Origin: Bartonella birtlesii IBS 325
Lineage (GTDB): Bacteria > Pseudomonadota > Alphaproteobacteria > Rhizobiales > Rhizobiaceae
Assembly (NCBI RefSeq): GCF_000273375.1
Contig: NZ_CM001557.1
Coordinates: forward strand, 1,444,967 to 1,508,966
Direction: 5' to 3'
DNA length: 64,000 nucleotides
Made by a program: the position numbers and the translations under genes
Part shown: in pieces, positions 1 through 9,600 of the stretch
Numbering within the stretch: the first letter of the stretch is position 1
How the letters are laid out: the number at the start of each line of letters is the position of its first letter
The notes under the pieces: generated by a model
Databases searched by the model: none
What the model saw: the letters and a program-made list of their open reading frames with translations, nothing else
Told to the model about the DNA's origin: nothing

Positions 1-1
1 A

Positions 2-2668
2 ACCGTTGATCAGCATACTGAAAATCATGTTACAAATATCATTCAATGCACAGAGAAACTACAAAAAACTATTGCGCAAAGCTGCAATGCTACGCAAGAT
101 GCGTTAGAAGCACAAGCTAGAAATATTGACATACGTGCCGACGCTCTGCGTGACTCTTTAGCTATTAATAGTTTTTCTCTTAACGAGGTTCTTGCAGATC
201 AAGCGCGCACACTTGAACAGAGAATGGAAACAATCCATAATCTTATCGCCAAAAGTGATATACATGTTGATGCAGCACTAAAACAGCAAGTAGGTCTCGT
301 TGAGGATGCAATTGCTACTAACAATAAAAACATTACAGAAACCGTTCAAAGTCATATTAAGAATTTGGAGGGACAAGCTGAAATTTTGAAAAATACTCTT
401 TCTCAATCCAAAGGTGCATTCTTTGAAACCCTTGAAACACGTATAGAATCATTTGACGAGAATTTAGAAAACCGTGCGCGCCAAATTTTTGAGCGTGCCG
501 CCACCTTAGAAGAGACATTTTCAGAAAAACTTGGCCAAATATGCGAAACTATAGAGATGCAAGCATCTGTTTTTGAAAAACACTCTGATTCATTGCAGAC
601 ATCTATCATCGTTAATAATGAACAAAGCCAAGCAATTCAACAAGCATTAGAAACAAGTGTTGATAATATACGGATTACCTTGGAAGATTCCGTTAACACA
701 GTTGCAGGAAGTTTACATGACAAAATTTTAGAAGCTTCCGGTATTCTTTCTTCCACAAGTGAACAAATAGTTTCATCTGTAGAGGATGTTACTGAAAAGG
801 CTGAAAATATCCTTTCCGAATCTGGCCATCGCATTGTAACAAATGTTAAACAAACGGTTTATGATACCAGTGAAAAAGTTTTATCTGTTCTCTCTGAACA
901 AACAGCCCACACTATTGAAGCCTTTACAACAGCCAGCCATAACGCTCAGGCGTTGCTGAATGAAACAATTCATACTTCAACAATAGCAATTGAACAAGTC
1001 CTCAATGAACGTTGCAATGTTCTTCATCATTCTATGCAGAATATGAAAAATAATTTAGGCTATCAACTTTCTGATGTAAGTAGTCGTTTGGAAGAAGCAA
1101 AAAATCAAACAGCCACTCAAATTTCAGAACATGTTGGAAAAATCGCAGAACTGACTAACCACTTAAATCAAGCTGCGCAAAACACAACAGAATCAATAGG
1201 TTATTTAACACAGCATATTGGTGAACAACTCTCCCTCTCAACACAAGATGCTGAACAAAGGATTTATGCATACAATGAATCTTTGGTGAATAGTTTAACA
1301 CAAACAAACTCTGAAACGCTTCAAACAGTAACTGCTATGAAGGAAGATCTTGTCAATAACGTCTCATCTATCGTTGCTCAACTGAATCAATCAATTTATA
1401 GCTTTCATGAAAATAGTAATGTTTTATTATCAGCAGTTCAAAATATTGATGGTCAATTTAGCGAGGCTACAAATAATTTTTTCCGCAATACCAACCAAAT
1501 AGCAGAGCATTTATCGGCTTCAAATCAAACACTCAATAACAATGTTGAAATTTTGCAAGGGCTTTCACAAAATACATTTGAGCAGATTAATCATATCACA
1601 AGTAGTTTTGGTGAACATGCAAAAACACTTTCTGAAGCCGTTCATGTTCTCGAGCAATCCGAAAATTCATTTAGTGCAACACTTGAAGAAAAACACAACA
1701 TGCTCTCTATGTTAAGCAATGCTCTCGTTTCAAAATCTAATGAAATAAATCAAATGATTGAATATTATGAAAATATCTTAAACTTAGCATTGGAACGCAC
1801 CGATAAAAATGCGCAGAATTCTACCTATTCACTCCAACAATCACTTAATCAGCTTATTAGTGAAGCTTCAATGCGTTTTTCAGTAGCAGCAAAAGATATA
1901 CGTCGCTCAGCCGATGAGGTTCGTTTAGAACTTTCAAAAATTAATAATGATCTTAATGAAAATGTGCAAAGACTTCCAGAAAAAACGAAAGAAACAACGC
2001 AAACAATTCGCTCTGCTTTAAATGAACAAATTACAGCATTAAAAAACTTAGTAAGCATTATACAAAAAAATAGTCAAAACAATACAAATGGGCAGTTAAT
2101 GCCGGCAGTTCCTATATCATCAACACTTAAGAAAAACGAAAATATTTCTCCTGAAGTCATTAAGAAAATAGTACCACCTAAGCCTATTTTGCAGCAAGAT
2201 CAAAGCAAAAAACGGCAAAATAAATGGGTATCAAATCTCCTAGAAAGGGCTTCACGTGAAGAAGCTTGGTATAATGAGATGCCTAGTGATACTGTTTTTG
2301 CATCAATACAAACAAAACCGCATTCTGCAAATGAATCTCTTAATTCTTTAGCAGCAAATATAGTACAAGCCGTGAATCACAATGCTGTCATTGAGCTATG
2401 GGATCATTATCGCCGCGGACAAAAAAATATCATAACGGAACGCCTTTATACATTGAATGGCAAAAAAATATTTGATGTGATTAAGAAAAAATATATGAGC
2501 GATCTTGATTTTAAACGCTCAATTGATCAATATATTATGGATTTTGAAAAGCTATTACGTGATGTGTCGCGTGATTCTAGTTCTTCTAACTCGACTCGAA
2601 AATATCTGGTATCGGATACTGGGAAAGTCTACACTATGCTTGCTCATGCGAGTGGACGTATCCAATAA
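2..2668 (+). CDS. Large coiled-coil protein, 3' part (5' end outside window)
   Basis: The reading frame is open from the first bases of the window, so this is the C-terminal ~888 residues of a longer protein; the first ATG in frame (224) is internal. Almost the whole visible part is low-complexity helix rich in Gln, Asn, Ser, Thr, Glu and Ile with heptad-like spacing, typical of a long coiled coil. A more globular tail follows about the last 150 residues (a WVSNLLERASREEAW segment, then LWDHYRRGQKNIITERLY). I recognise the general style of giant coiled-coil proteins of Rhizobiales, often annotated as kinesin-like or apolipoprotein-like, but no established function. No membrane segment or signal is visible in this part. 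It ends directly at an intrinsic terminator. Confidence 0.85.
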   Translation, partial: TVDQHTENHVTNIIQCTEKLQKTIAQSCNATQDALEAQARNIDIRADALRDSLAINSFSLNEVLADQARTLEQRMETIHNLIAKSDIHVDAALKQQVGLVEDAIATNNKNITETVQSHIKNLEGQAEILKNTLSQSKGAFFETLETRIESFDENLENRARQIFERAATLEETFSEKLGQICETIEMQASVFEKHSDSLQTSIIVNNEQSQAIQQALETSVDNIRITLEDSVNTVAGSLHDKILEASGILSSTSEQIVSSVEDVTEKAENILSESGHRIVTNVKQTVYDTSEKVLSVLSEQTAHTIEAFTTASHNAQALLNETIHTSTIAIEQVLNERCNVLHHSMQNMKNNLGYQLSDVSSRLEEAKNQTATQISEHVGKIAELTNHLNQAAQNTTESIGYLTQHIGEQLSLSTQDAEQRIYAYNESLVNSLTQTNSETLQTVTAMKEDLVNNVSSIVAQLNQSIYSFHENSNVLLSAVQNIDGQFSEATNNFFRNTNQIAEHLSASNQTLNNNVEILQGLSQNTFEQINHITSSFGEHAKTLSEAVHVLEQSENSFSATLEEKHNMLSMLSNALVSKSNEINQMIEYYENILNLALERTDKNAQNSTYSLQQSLNQLISEASMRFSVAAKDIRRSADEVRLELSKINNDLNENVQRLPEKTKETTQTIRSALNEQITALKNLVSIIQKNSQNNTNGQLMPAVPISSTLKKNENISPEVIKKIVPPKPILQQDQSKKRQNKWVSNLLERASREEAWYNEMPSDTVFASIQTKPHSANESLNSLAANIVQAVNHNAVIELWDHYRRGQKNIITERLYTLNGKKIFDVIKKKYMSDLDFKRSIDQYIMDFEKLLRDVSRDSSSSNSTRKYLVSDTGKVYTMLAHASGRIQ

Positions 2669-2710
2669 ACAACAGAAAATGGAAAAGTATTTTTCCGTTT
2701 TTTGTTGTTT
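2667..2710 (+). terminator. Intrinsic terminator of the coiled-coil gene
   Basis: An inner stem GGAAAA/TTTTCC is nested in an outer AACAACA/TTGTTGTT stem, with a T-rich 3' arm. It begins at the stop codon of the upstream gene. The position and the T tract fit a rho-independent terminator. Confidence 0.7.
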
Positions 2711-3198
2711 ATCATAGCACAATATATTGGTTGCAAATTTATATCAGAAGTTGCATAGATGATTGACGTTGTATTTCTGTAGTGTCTTAGCGATAATCCC
2801 TATCTAGAATACGCATGATCAATAACCAGACGATATAATAGGATAAATATAACACCTCCTTATTTTTTTATGTGTGTCTTCTTTACTTTTTCACACCGAA
2901 AATAATGGTCTATAAATATCACAATTACTTATAAAAATATGAATAAAGCATATCCTTATGACAACTAAGTCTCATCAATAAGTACCTTTTTTACTAACCA
3001 ATTTCTGCGAATTTTTGTTTAAGGAGAAAAGATCAATTGTGCTGATATCAATAAAATTGTTAATAAACACAAACACAAAGAAATATTATACTGAGTAACG
3101 ATCTAGGAAAATTTTCTCATGCATTATTATCTTTAGAGAAATGAGGAGTTATCAGTGATAAAAAATTATCGTAGATAGAACATCTCATATAAACATAC
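2669..3198. other. Intergenic region before maeB
   Basis: AT-rich sequence with no plausible gene on either strand. It holds the terminator above and presumably the malic enzyme promoter, which I cannot place with confidence. Confidence 0.6.
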
Positions 3199-5538
3199 AT
3201 GAACTTGGATACCACAAAAATGTCTACAGAACGAAATAGTGACTTCAGTTTACAGAAAACTGAACTTGATAGTGCCGCACTTTTTTATCACCAACATCCA
3301 AAGCCTGGAAAATTAGAAATACAAGCGACAATACCTCTTGATAATCAACGTGATTTGGCTCTTGCTTATTCCCCAGGTGTTGCAGCCCCATGTCTTGCAA
3401 TTCACAAAGATCCCAATCTTGCAGCTCAATACACTTCCCGCGCTAATTTAGTAGCCGTTATATCCAATGGAACTGCTGTTCTTGGATTGGGGAATATTGG
3501 TCCCCTCGCCTCCAAACCGGTTATGGAAGGCAAAGCTGTTTTATTTAAAAAGTTTGCCAATATTGATGTTTTTGATATTGAAATCGATGCTCCTAATATT
3601 GAACAAATGGTCGAGACTGTATCTGCCTTAGAACCTACATTTGGTGGTATTAACCTTGAAGATATAAAAGCTCCTGAATGTTTTGAAATCGAAGAAAAAC
3701 TTCGTTCTCGAATGAATATTCCAGTTTTTCATGATGATCAACATGGAACTGCCATTATTGTTTCAGCGGCGGTATTAAATGCTTTAAATCTTTCTGGGAA
3801 AAAAATTGAGAATGCGAAAATAGTTTCTTCAGGCGCGGGTGCTGCAGCTTTAGCTTGTATTAATCTTTTGGTCCGTCTTGGAGCAAAAGTTGAAAATATT
3901 TGGCTTAGCGATTTAGAAGGGGTTGTGTACGAAGGCCGCAAGACACTTATGGATCGTTGGAAAATTAATTACGCGCAAAAAACAAATGCACGAACATTAT
4001 CCGAAATTATTGATAATGCAGACATTTTTCTAGGCGTTTCAGCAGGAGGTGTTTTAAAACCTGAATATTTAGAAAAAATGGCTTCCAATCCACTCATTTT
4101 AGCACTCGCTAACCCAATACCAGAAATTATGCCAGAAGAAGCACGTTCTGTGCGACCAGATGCAATGATTTGTACAGGGCGTTCTGATTATCCCAATCAG
4201 GTTAATAATGTTCTTTGTTTTCCTTATATTTTCCGCGGTGCATTAGATGTGGGAGCTACCGCAATTAATGAAGAAATGAAAATGGCTGCGGTCCATGCGA
4301 TTGCGGCTCTAGCTCGCGAAGAGACTTCAGATATTGCAGCACGTGCATACTCAAAAAAAACACCTAGTTTTGGACCAGACTACCTTATTCCCTCCCCCTT
4401 CGATCCACGCTTAATACTACGTATTGCTCCTGCTGTTGCTAAAGCGGCAATGGAAACTGGTGTAGCGATTCGGCCGATTGAAAATATGGAAGCCTATTAT
4501 GATACTCTTAATCGATTTGTATTTCGCTCAGGATTAACAATGAAGCCTGTTTTTGCTGCCGCAAAAACAGCAAAACGTAAACGTATCATTTATGCTAATG
4601 GTGAAGATGAACGCGTGCTTAGAGCAGCCCAAATTGTACTTGAAGAACAAACTGCAGTTCCTCTCCTTATTGGCCGCCCACATGTCGTAGAAGCGAGATT
4701 AAAGCGCTTCGGTTTAAGAATTCGCCCCAACATAGATTTTGAACTCACAAATCCGGAAAATGATCCACGTTTTCGTGACTATGTTAATTTATTTCTCCGT
4801 TATACAGGAAGACGTGGTGTTTCGCCTGAAGTTGCAAAAACAATTGTCAGAACATCAACAACAGCCATTGCTGCCCTCGCAGTGATGCGTGAAGAAGCGG
4901 ATGCAATGATTTGCGGCTTAGAAGGACGTTTTGAACGTCATCTTGAATTAATCGAGCAAGTTATTGGACTTGATTCAAACGTTCATCATTTTTCTGCTGT
5001 GAGTTTGCTCATTTCTCCACGTCGCACTCTTTTTTTAACCGATACTTACGTCAACGAAGATCCTTCTGCAGAAGAAATAGCAGAAATGACAGTATTAGCA
5101 GCGCAAGAGATTGAAGCTTTTGGTATAACGCCAAAAGCAGCATTATTATCTCATTCAAACTTTGGTTCAAAAAATACAGAAAGTGCACGTAAAATGCGCC
5201 GTGCAACAGAAATTCTTGCTCATTTATACCCAGATTTAGAAGCTGATGGAGAAATGCACGGTGACGCTGCACTTTCTACGGTTTTCCGTGATCGTGTTTT
5301 TCCTGATTCACGCCTCAAAGGAGAAGCCAATTTGCTTGTCTTTCCAACGCTTGATGCCGCTAATATAACACTCAATCTCGTAAAAAATCTAACTAACGCA
5401 CTTCACGTAGGCCCTATTTTAATCGGAGCCTCACGCCCTGCACATATTCTAACACCCTCAGTAACTTCACGAGGAGTGGTTAATATGACAGCTCTTGCAG
5501 TTCTTGCTGCAAATAGAAAAACTTCTAAAACAAGGTAA
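3199..5538 (+). CDS. maeB: NADP-dependent malic enzyme, MaeB type (malic + PTA-like domains)
   Basis: 779 residues, the usual length of the two-domain bacterial malic enzyme. Oxidatively decarboxylates malate to pyruvate and supplies NADPH in the cytoplasm. The N-terminal half has the malic domain ([10 protein letters not shown], then [15 protein letters not shown]) and a Rossmann segment with the GAGAAA dinucleotide-binding loop. From about residue 440 there is a phosphotransacetylase-like domain, which in this family is regulatory (acetyl-CoA sensing) rather than catalytic. The start at 3199 has no clear ribosome-binding site; an in-frame ATG at 3220 (MSTERNSDF) is a reasonable alternative. 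It stands alone as a single gene. Confidence 0.93.
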   Translation: MNLDTTKMSTERNSDFSLQKTELDSAALFYHQHPKPGKLEIQATIPLDNQRDLALAYSPGVAAPCLAIHKDPNLAAQYTSRANLVAVISNGTAVLGLGNIGPLASKPVMEGKAVLFKKFANIDVFDIEIDAPNIEQMVETVSALEPTFGGINLEDIKAPECFEIEEKLRSRMNIPVFHDDQHGTAIIVSAAVLNALNLSGKKIENAKIVSSGAGAAALACINLLVRLGAKVENIWLSDLEGVVYEGRKTLMDRWKINYAQKTNARTLSEIIDNADIFLGVSAGGVLKPEYLEKMASNPLILALANPIPEIMPEEARSVRPDAMICTGRSDYPNQVNNVLCFPYIFRGALDVGATAINEEMKMAAVHAIAALAREETSDIAARAYSKKTPSFGPDYLIPSPFDPRLILRIAPAVAKAAMETGVAIRPIENMEAYYDTLNRFVFRSGLTMKPVFAAAKTAKRKRIIYANGEDERVLRAAQIVLEEQTAVPLLIGRPHVVEARLKRFGLRIRPNIDFELTNPENDPRFRDYVNLFLRYTGRRGVSPEVAKTIVRTSTTAIAALAVMREEADAMICGLEGRFERHLELIEQVIGLDSNVHHFSAVSLLISPRRTLFLTDTYVNEDPSAEEIAEMTVLAAQEIEAFGITPKAALLSHSNFGSKNTESARKMRRATEILAHLYPDLEADGEMHGDAALSTVFRDRVFPDSRLKGEANLLVFPTLDAANITLNLVKNLTNALHVGPILIGASRPAHILTPSVTSRGVVNMTALAVLAANRKTSKTR

Positions 5539-5564
5539 ATAAAAATCAGTCACTTTATAATAAA

Positions 5565-5592
5565 ATTTCAAAGTTTTTCAAAACCTTGAAAT
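5565..5592 (+). terminator. Candidate terminator hairpin after maeB
   Basis: ATTTCAA pairs with TTGAAAT, and an inner GTTTT/AAAAC extends the stem. There is no T-run afterwards, so it may only be a 3'-end stabilising hairpin. Confidence 0.35.
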
Positions 5593-5738
5593 ATAGTATC
5601 TTATACACTGCATGCATGTTTGCTATATGATAAAGACAGCTTATTCTAGATTAAGTCTTTTTTTTAAGAGGAAAAAAGGCTAGAAGGAATGCGTTAAGTG
5701 TATTTTGAATTTATTAACTCTATATAAGGAATCGTACA

Positions 5739-6023
5739 TTGTCCTCTACGTTTGATAAAGTTGCTGATATTATCGCAGAAATCAGTGAAATTGATCGCAG
5801 CATAATCACACCTGAAAGCCATACAATTGATGATTTAGGAATTGATAGCCTTGATTTTCTGGATATTGTTTTTGCTATTGATAAAGCCTTTGGAATTAAA
5901 ATCCCGCTAGAACAATGGACGCAGGAAGTCAATGAAGGTACTGTTGCAACAGAAGAATACTTTGTTCTTAAAAATCTTTGTGCAAAAATTGATGAACTTG
6001 TTGCCTTAAAACAGACGGGGTAA
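5739..6023 (+). CDS. acpXL: Acyl carrier protein AcpXL for very-long-chain fatty acid
   Basis: 94 residues, longer than the housekeeping ACP (~78) and matching the AcpXL family. The phosphopantetheine site is Ser37 in the motif [10 protein letters not shown]. AcpXL carries the growing 27-hydroxyoctacosanoyl (C28) chain that is put on lipid A in Rhizobiales. The start is TTG with AAGGA eight bases upstream; no in-frame ATG fits the conserved N-terminus. It heads a tight same-strand cluster: the next gene begins 10 bases after its stop. The function is assigned from family and cluster order. Confidence 0.9.
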   Translation: MSSTFDKVADIIAEISEIDRSIITPESHTIDDLGIDSLDFLDIVFAIDKAFGIKIPLEQWTQEVNEGTVATEEYFVLKNLCAKIDELVALKQTG

Positions 6024-6033
6024 TTCTTTCACC

Positions 6034-7209
6034 ATGCATCATCAAGCTGTATTTATCACTGGTATAGGACTTATAACCTCTCTTGGTGAAGGTATTGATC
6101 ATCACTGGAATCTTTTGAATAATCCATCACGCGCACCAAACCTTGATTGTACAACTTTTTCCCCCTACACCATTCATAAATTGCCTGAAATTGATTGGAA
6201 TTTACAGATTCCCAAAAAAAGTGATCAACGACAAATGGGCACATGGCAACGCCTTGGTACATATGCAGCAGGTCTTGCTCTTGATGATGCAGGCATGAAA
6301 GATAATAAGCAATTTACTTCAACAATGGATATGATCGTTGCAGCAAGTGGTGGAGAACGTGATATTGTCGTTGATACACAGATTCTTTCACAAGCACGCT
6401 CAACAGCTGATCGTGCCTCCATGTTAAATTCAATCCTTTCAACTGAATTGCGTCCAACTTTGTTTTTGGCACAACTCTCAAATCTTTTAGCTGGAAATAT
6501 TTCAATTGTTCATAAAGTAACAGGATCTTCTCGCACATTTATGGGAGAAGAAGGTAGTGGGCTTTCTGCAATTCAAATCGCTGTAGCGCGTATTCGCTCA
6601 GGACAAAGCACCCATGCGCTGGTAGGAAGCTCTTATAATGCGCAAAGCTATGATATGTTATTAGCATATGAACTTGGAGGACTCTTAAGCCGAAGTGGAT
6701 GGTCACCGGTATGGGATCGTGAAAATTATCCTGGTGGCGGTGTCATAACAGGCTCTGGTGGTATCTTTCTGATTCTTGAAAGTGAAGAACATGCAAAAAA
6801 ACGTAATGCACATGCTTATGCTGAAATTAGCCAAATCATAACGGACCAAATAGATAGAACAAAAATCTCGCTTGAAGAATCGATTTTATCAATGTTAAAA
6901 ACAATAAAAGCTGAATCTTCTTTAGTTATTTCAGCAGCATCGGGATTCCGTGAAGCAACCAAAGCAGAACAAAATGCTTTTGAAGTCTCTAGCATATTTT
7001 ACCGTGGTATTACAACGCTATTTGGTTATATGCGGGAAGGGCAATTTCTTTTAGCGCTTGCACTTGCTGCACTCGCTGTTGATAAAAAACACAGTTTTCC
7101 AATATTAAGTACACATGAAAAGCCTTTTTCTAAAGAAATACGTGAAGCGTTTGCTACAGCCATTGGCATTAAAAGAGCCGAAGGTATAGTCCGTTTAACG
7201 GCTGCTTGA
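6034..7209 (+). CDS. fabF2XL: FabF2XL: beta-ketoacyl-ACP synthase homologue lacking catalytic residues
   Basis: 391-residue thiolase-fold protein of the KAS II family. The fold is recognisable from the N-terminal VFITGIGLITSLGEG motif and the GGGVITGSGGIFLILE segment. Motif alignment with the neighbouring FabF1XL puts Glu173 where the nucleophilic Cys should be (GEEGSGLSAIQ against TACASGATAIQ). The first catalytic-His motif (NAHGTST) is replaced by a SAASGFREA stretch, and the second (IGHTLTAAG) reads FGYMREGQ, giving Tyr for His. It therefore resembles the chain-length-factor (KS-beta) partner of type II polyketide synthases. It lies directly upstream of the intact synthase, with the FabF1XL ribosome-binding site touching its stop. 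Inferred role: non-catalytic partner that sets chain length for the lipid A C28 acid. Confidence 0.85.
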   Translation: MHHQAVFITGIGLITSLGEGIDHHWNLLNNPSRAPNLDCTTFSPYTIHKLPEIDWNLQIPKKSDQRQMGTWQRLGTYAAGLALDDAGMKDNKQFTSTMDMIVAASGGERDIVVDTQILSQARSTADRASMLNSILSTELRPTLFLAQLSNLLAGNISIVHKVTGSSRTFMGEEGSGLSAIQIAVARIRSGQSTHALVGSSYNAQSYDMLLAYELGGLLSRSGWSPVWDRENYPGGGVITGSGGIFLILESEEHAKKRNAHAYAEISQIITDQIDRTKISLEESILSMLKTIKAESSLVISAASGFREATKAEQNAFEVSSIFYRGITTLFGYMREGQFLLALALAALAVDKKHSFPILSTHEKPFSKEIREAFATAIGIKRAEGIVRLTAA

Positions 7210-7223
7210 GGAGAATTTCTATA

Positions 7224-8498
7224 GTGAAATATAATGATCATTCTGAGCGTCCACTTGTTGCAATAACCGGGGCAGGGATTGTAACATCATTGGGACAAGG
7301 CAAACAGGAAAATTGGGAAAAATTAATAAGTGGTGTTAGTGGTATCCATAAAATAACACGTTTTCCTATTGAGGGATTAAATACATCTATCGCTGGAACA
7401 GTTGATTTTCTTAAAGAAAGTACGCTTGGTGCTTCAGCTCTCTCTGAAAAACTTGCGAATCTTGCAGCGGAAGAAGCTCTAAAACAGGCTGCATTTGATA
7501 AAACAAGTTTTAATGGACCGCTCTTTTTAGCTGCTCCCCCAGTTGAGCTTGAATGGGCAGCACGCTTTGCCCTTGCTCAAGAGGGAGTATGCAAAAATGA
7601 TCCTTCTTATGCAAATCTTCTTGAAGTCTGCAGCCATACTCCCCACGAGGAGCTCTTTGAAACCACACAATTTGCTGCAATTGCAGAAAAACTTCAAAAA
7701 AAATTTGGTACAAAAGGACTTCCTATCACACTTTCTACTGCTTGTGCATCTGGTGCAACAGCAATTCAACTCGCTGTTGAAGCCATTCGGCGAAAAGAGA
7801 CTAATCGTGCGCTCACAATTGCTACGGATGGCTCAGTTTCAGCAGAATCCCTTATCCGCTTTTCATTATTATCGGCTCTTTCAACCCAGAATGATCCTGC
7901 AGAAAAAGCTGCAAAGCCCTTTAGCCGCGACCGTGATGGTTTTGTTATGGCAGAAGGATCAGGCGCTCTTGTTCTTGAATCTCTCAAAAGTGCATTAGAG
8001 CGTAATGCAACAATTTTAGGAATTTTAGCTGGCTGTGGAGAAACAGCAGATGATTTTCACCGTACGCGTTCAAAACCCGATGCATCTCCAGCAATTGAGG
8101 CTGTCCGCAAAGCTTTAGAGGATGCAAAAATAACCATCAATGAAATTGACTATATTAATGCACACGGAACCTCAACACCCGAAAATGAAAAGATGGAGTA
8201 TCTTGCATTATCAACAGTCTTTGGTGATATTTTAAAACATATTCCTGTTTCCTCAAATAAATCAATGATTGGACACACATTGACTGCTGCTGGCGCCATA
8301 GAAGCTGTTTTTTCACTTTTAACGATTCAATCAGGTATACTTCCCCCTACAATCAATTATGATGATCCTGATCCTGCTATCCCCTTAGACGTTGTTCCAA
8401 ATCATAGCCGTAAAGCCTGTGTCAATGCGATTTTGTCAAATTCATTTGGATTTGGCGGTCAAAATACCAGTCTTGTTATTACAGCCTATAAAGGATAA
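7224..8498 (+). CDS. fabF1XL: FabF1XL: beta-ketoacyl-ACP synthase II, catalytically intact
   Basis: The GTG at 7224 is preferred: GAGGAGA lies 8 bases upstream and the product begins MKYNDHSERPLVAITGAG. A TTG at 7206, overlapping the previous stop, would add six residues. From the GTG the protein is 424 residues. The catalytic triad is complete: Cys174 in LSTACASGAT, His314 in NAHGTSTPE and His351 in SMIGHTLTAAG. It should condense malonyl-AcpXL with the growing acyl chain in the cytoplasm. It is translationally close to the triad-less FabF2XL, which suggests the two form a pair. Confidence 0.92.
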   Translation: MKYNDHSERPLVAITGAGIVTSLGQGKQENWEKLISGVSGIHKITRFPIEGLNTSIAGTVDFLKESTLGASALSEKLANLAAEEALKQAAFDKTSFNGPLFLAAPPVELEWAARFALAQEGVCKNDPSYANLLEVCSHTPHEELFETTQFAAIAEKLQKKFGTKGLPITLSTACASGATAIQLAVEAIRRKETNRALTIATDGSVSAESLIRFSLLSALSTQNDPAEKAAKPFSRDRDGFVMAEGSGALVLESLKSALERNATILGILAGCGETADDFHRTRSKPDASPAIEAVRKALEDAKITINEIDYINAHGTSTPENEKMEYLALSTVFGDILKHIPVSSNKSMIGHTLTAAGAIEAVFSLLTIQSGILPPTINYDDPDPAIPLDVVPNHSRKACVNAILSNSFGFGGQNTSLVITAYKG

Positions 8499-8565
8499 TC
8501 TTTTCCATACGGATCAAAATTAATCATACTAAAGCTATAGCTATTATAATTGAAGAAAGTTAATA

Positions 8566-9594
8566 ATGCGTGCGCTACAACTGCTAAATGAACGCCAGCT
8601 TGAAATTACCAATATTGCACCACCGCCTCCTCCACTCCCCGATGAAGTAACAGTGCGTATAAAAGCCGTTGCTCTCAATCATATTGATGTATGGGGCTGG
8701 CGTGGTATGGCTTTCGCAAAAAGAAAAATGCCACTTATCATTGGTGCAGAAGCTTCCGGTGAAATTGTACAATTAGGCAACCATGTTAAAAATTTACACC
8801 TTGGACAAATCGTTTCGATCTATGGTGCACAAACCTGCGGAATATGCCAAGCTTGTCGTGAAGGACGTGATAATCTTTGCAGTCACGTAAAAGGTGTCTA
8901 CGGTTTTCATCTTGACGGCTTTGCCTGTGAACTTGTCACTTTACCAGCACGTCTGTTAGTTCCAGCTCCTCAAAAATGTGATGAATTTCAAGCAGCTGTT
9001 GCTCCAATTACTTTTGGTACTGTAGAACATATGCTTTTCGATAATGCAAAACTACAATCAAGAGAAACAGTTCTGATACAGGCAGGCGGTTCTGGTATCG
9101 GCTCTGCAGCTATTCAACTCGCAAAACATATGGAATGTACAGTTATTACAACGGTAGGTTCAGATGAAAAAATAGCAAAAGCGCAATCTCTTGGAGCAGA
9201 TCATGTTATTAATTACCGTAAAGATCGTTTTGAAGGCGTTGTTCGAAAATTAACTCAAAAAAAAGGTGTTGACGTTGTTTTTGAGCATGTAGGAGCAGAT
9301 ACATGGAGCGGTTCTTTGTTGTGCATGAAACGAGGAGCGCGCTTAGTAACTTGTGGTTCTACTTCTGGAGTTACAGCACCACTGAATCTCATGCAGTTAT
9401 TTCAACAACAACTTAAAATATTTGGTTCATTTGGCTGCCGTATAGAAAATATGCAAAACGCCATGCAAAAAATGGCACAAGGGATTGTACACCCTGTCAT
9501 TGATACAATTGTTGGATTTAACGAAATAGATACGGCTTTAAAACGAATGGAAAGCCGAGATATTTTTGGTAAAATCATTCTTAAAATTGATTAA
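8566..9594 (+). CDS. Zinc-type alcohol dehydrogenase / quinone oxidoreductase of the XL cluster
   Basis: 342-residue medium-chain dehydrogenase/reductase. The N-terminal GroES-like domain has the structural-zinc cysteines in CGICQACREGRDNLC, and the Rossmann domain has GGSGIGSAAIQLAK near residue 175. In Rhizobiales a gene of this family sits between fabF1XL and lpxXL (adh2XL) and is thought to act in very-long-chain acid synthesis, probably as an enoyl or alcohol reductase; its exact reaction is not settled. The family is certain; the pathway role comes from position. Confidence 0.85.
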   Translation: MRALQLLNERQLEITNIAPPPPPLPDEVTVRIKAVALNHIDVWGWRGMAFAKRKMPLIIGAEASGEIVQLGNHVKNLHLGQIVSIYGAQTCGICQACREGRDNLCSHVKGVYGFHLDGFACELVTLPARLLVPAPQKCDEFQAAVAPITFGTVEHMLFDNAKLQSRETVLIQAGGSGIGSAAIQLAKHMECTVITTVGSDEKIAKAQSLGADHVINYRKDRFEGVVRKLTQKKGVDVVFEHVGADTWSGSLLCMKRGARLVTCGSTSGVTAPLNLMQLFQQQLKIFGSFGCRIENMQNAMQKMAQGIVHPVIDTIVGFNEIDTALKRMESRDIFGKIILKID

Positions 9595-9600
9595 ATTACT

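Noticed and set aside
2850..2866. Perfect Shine-Dalgarno complement (CACCTCCTTA) in the region before maeB
   Set aside because: On the minus strand it would be an ideal ribosome-binding site, but no start codon at proper distance opens a frame, and no 16S sequence surrounds it.
7543..7998. 151-codon alternative frame inside fabF1XL
   Set aside because: Out-of-frame shadow of a well-conserved gene; its sequence has no domain-like features.
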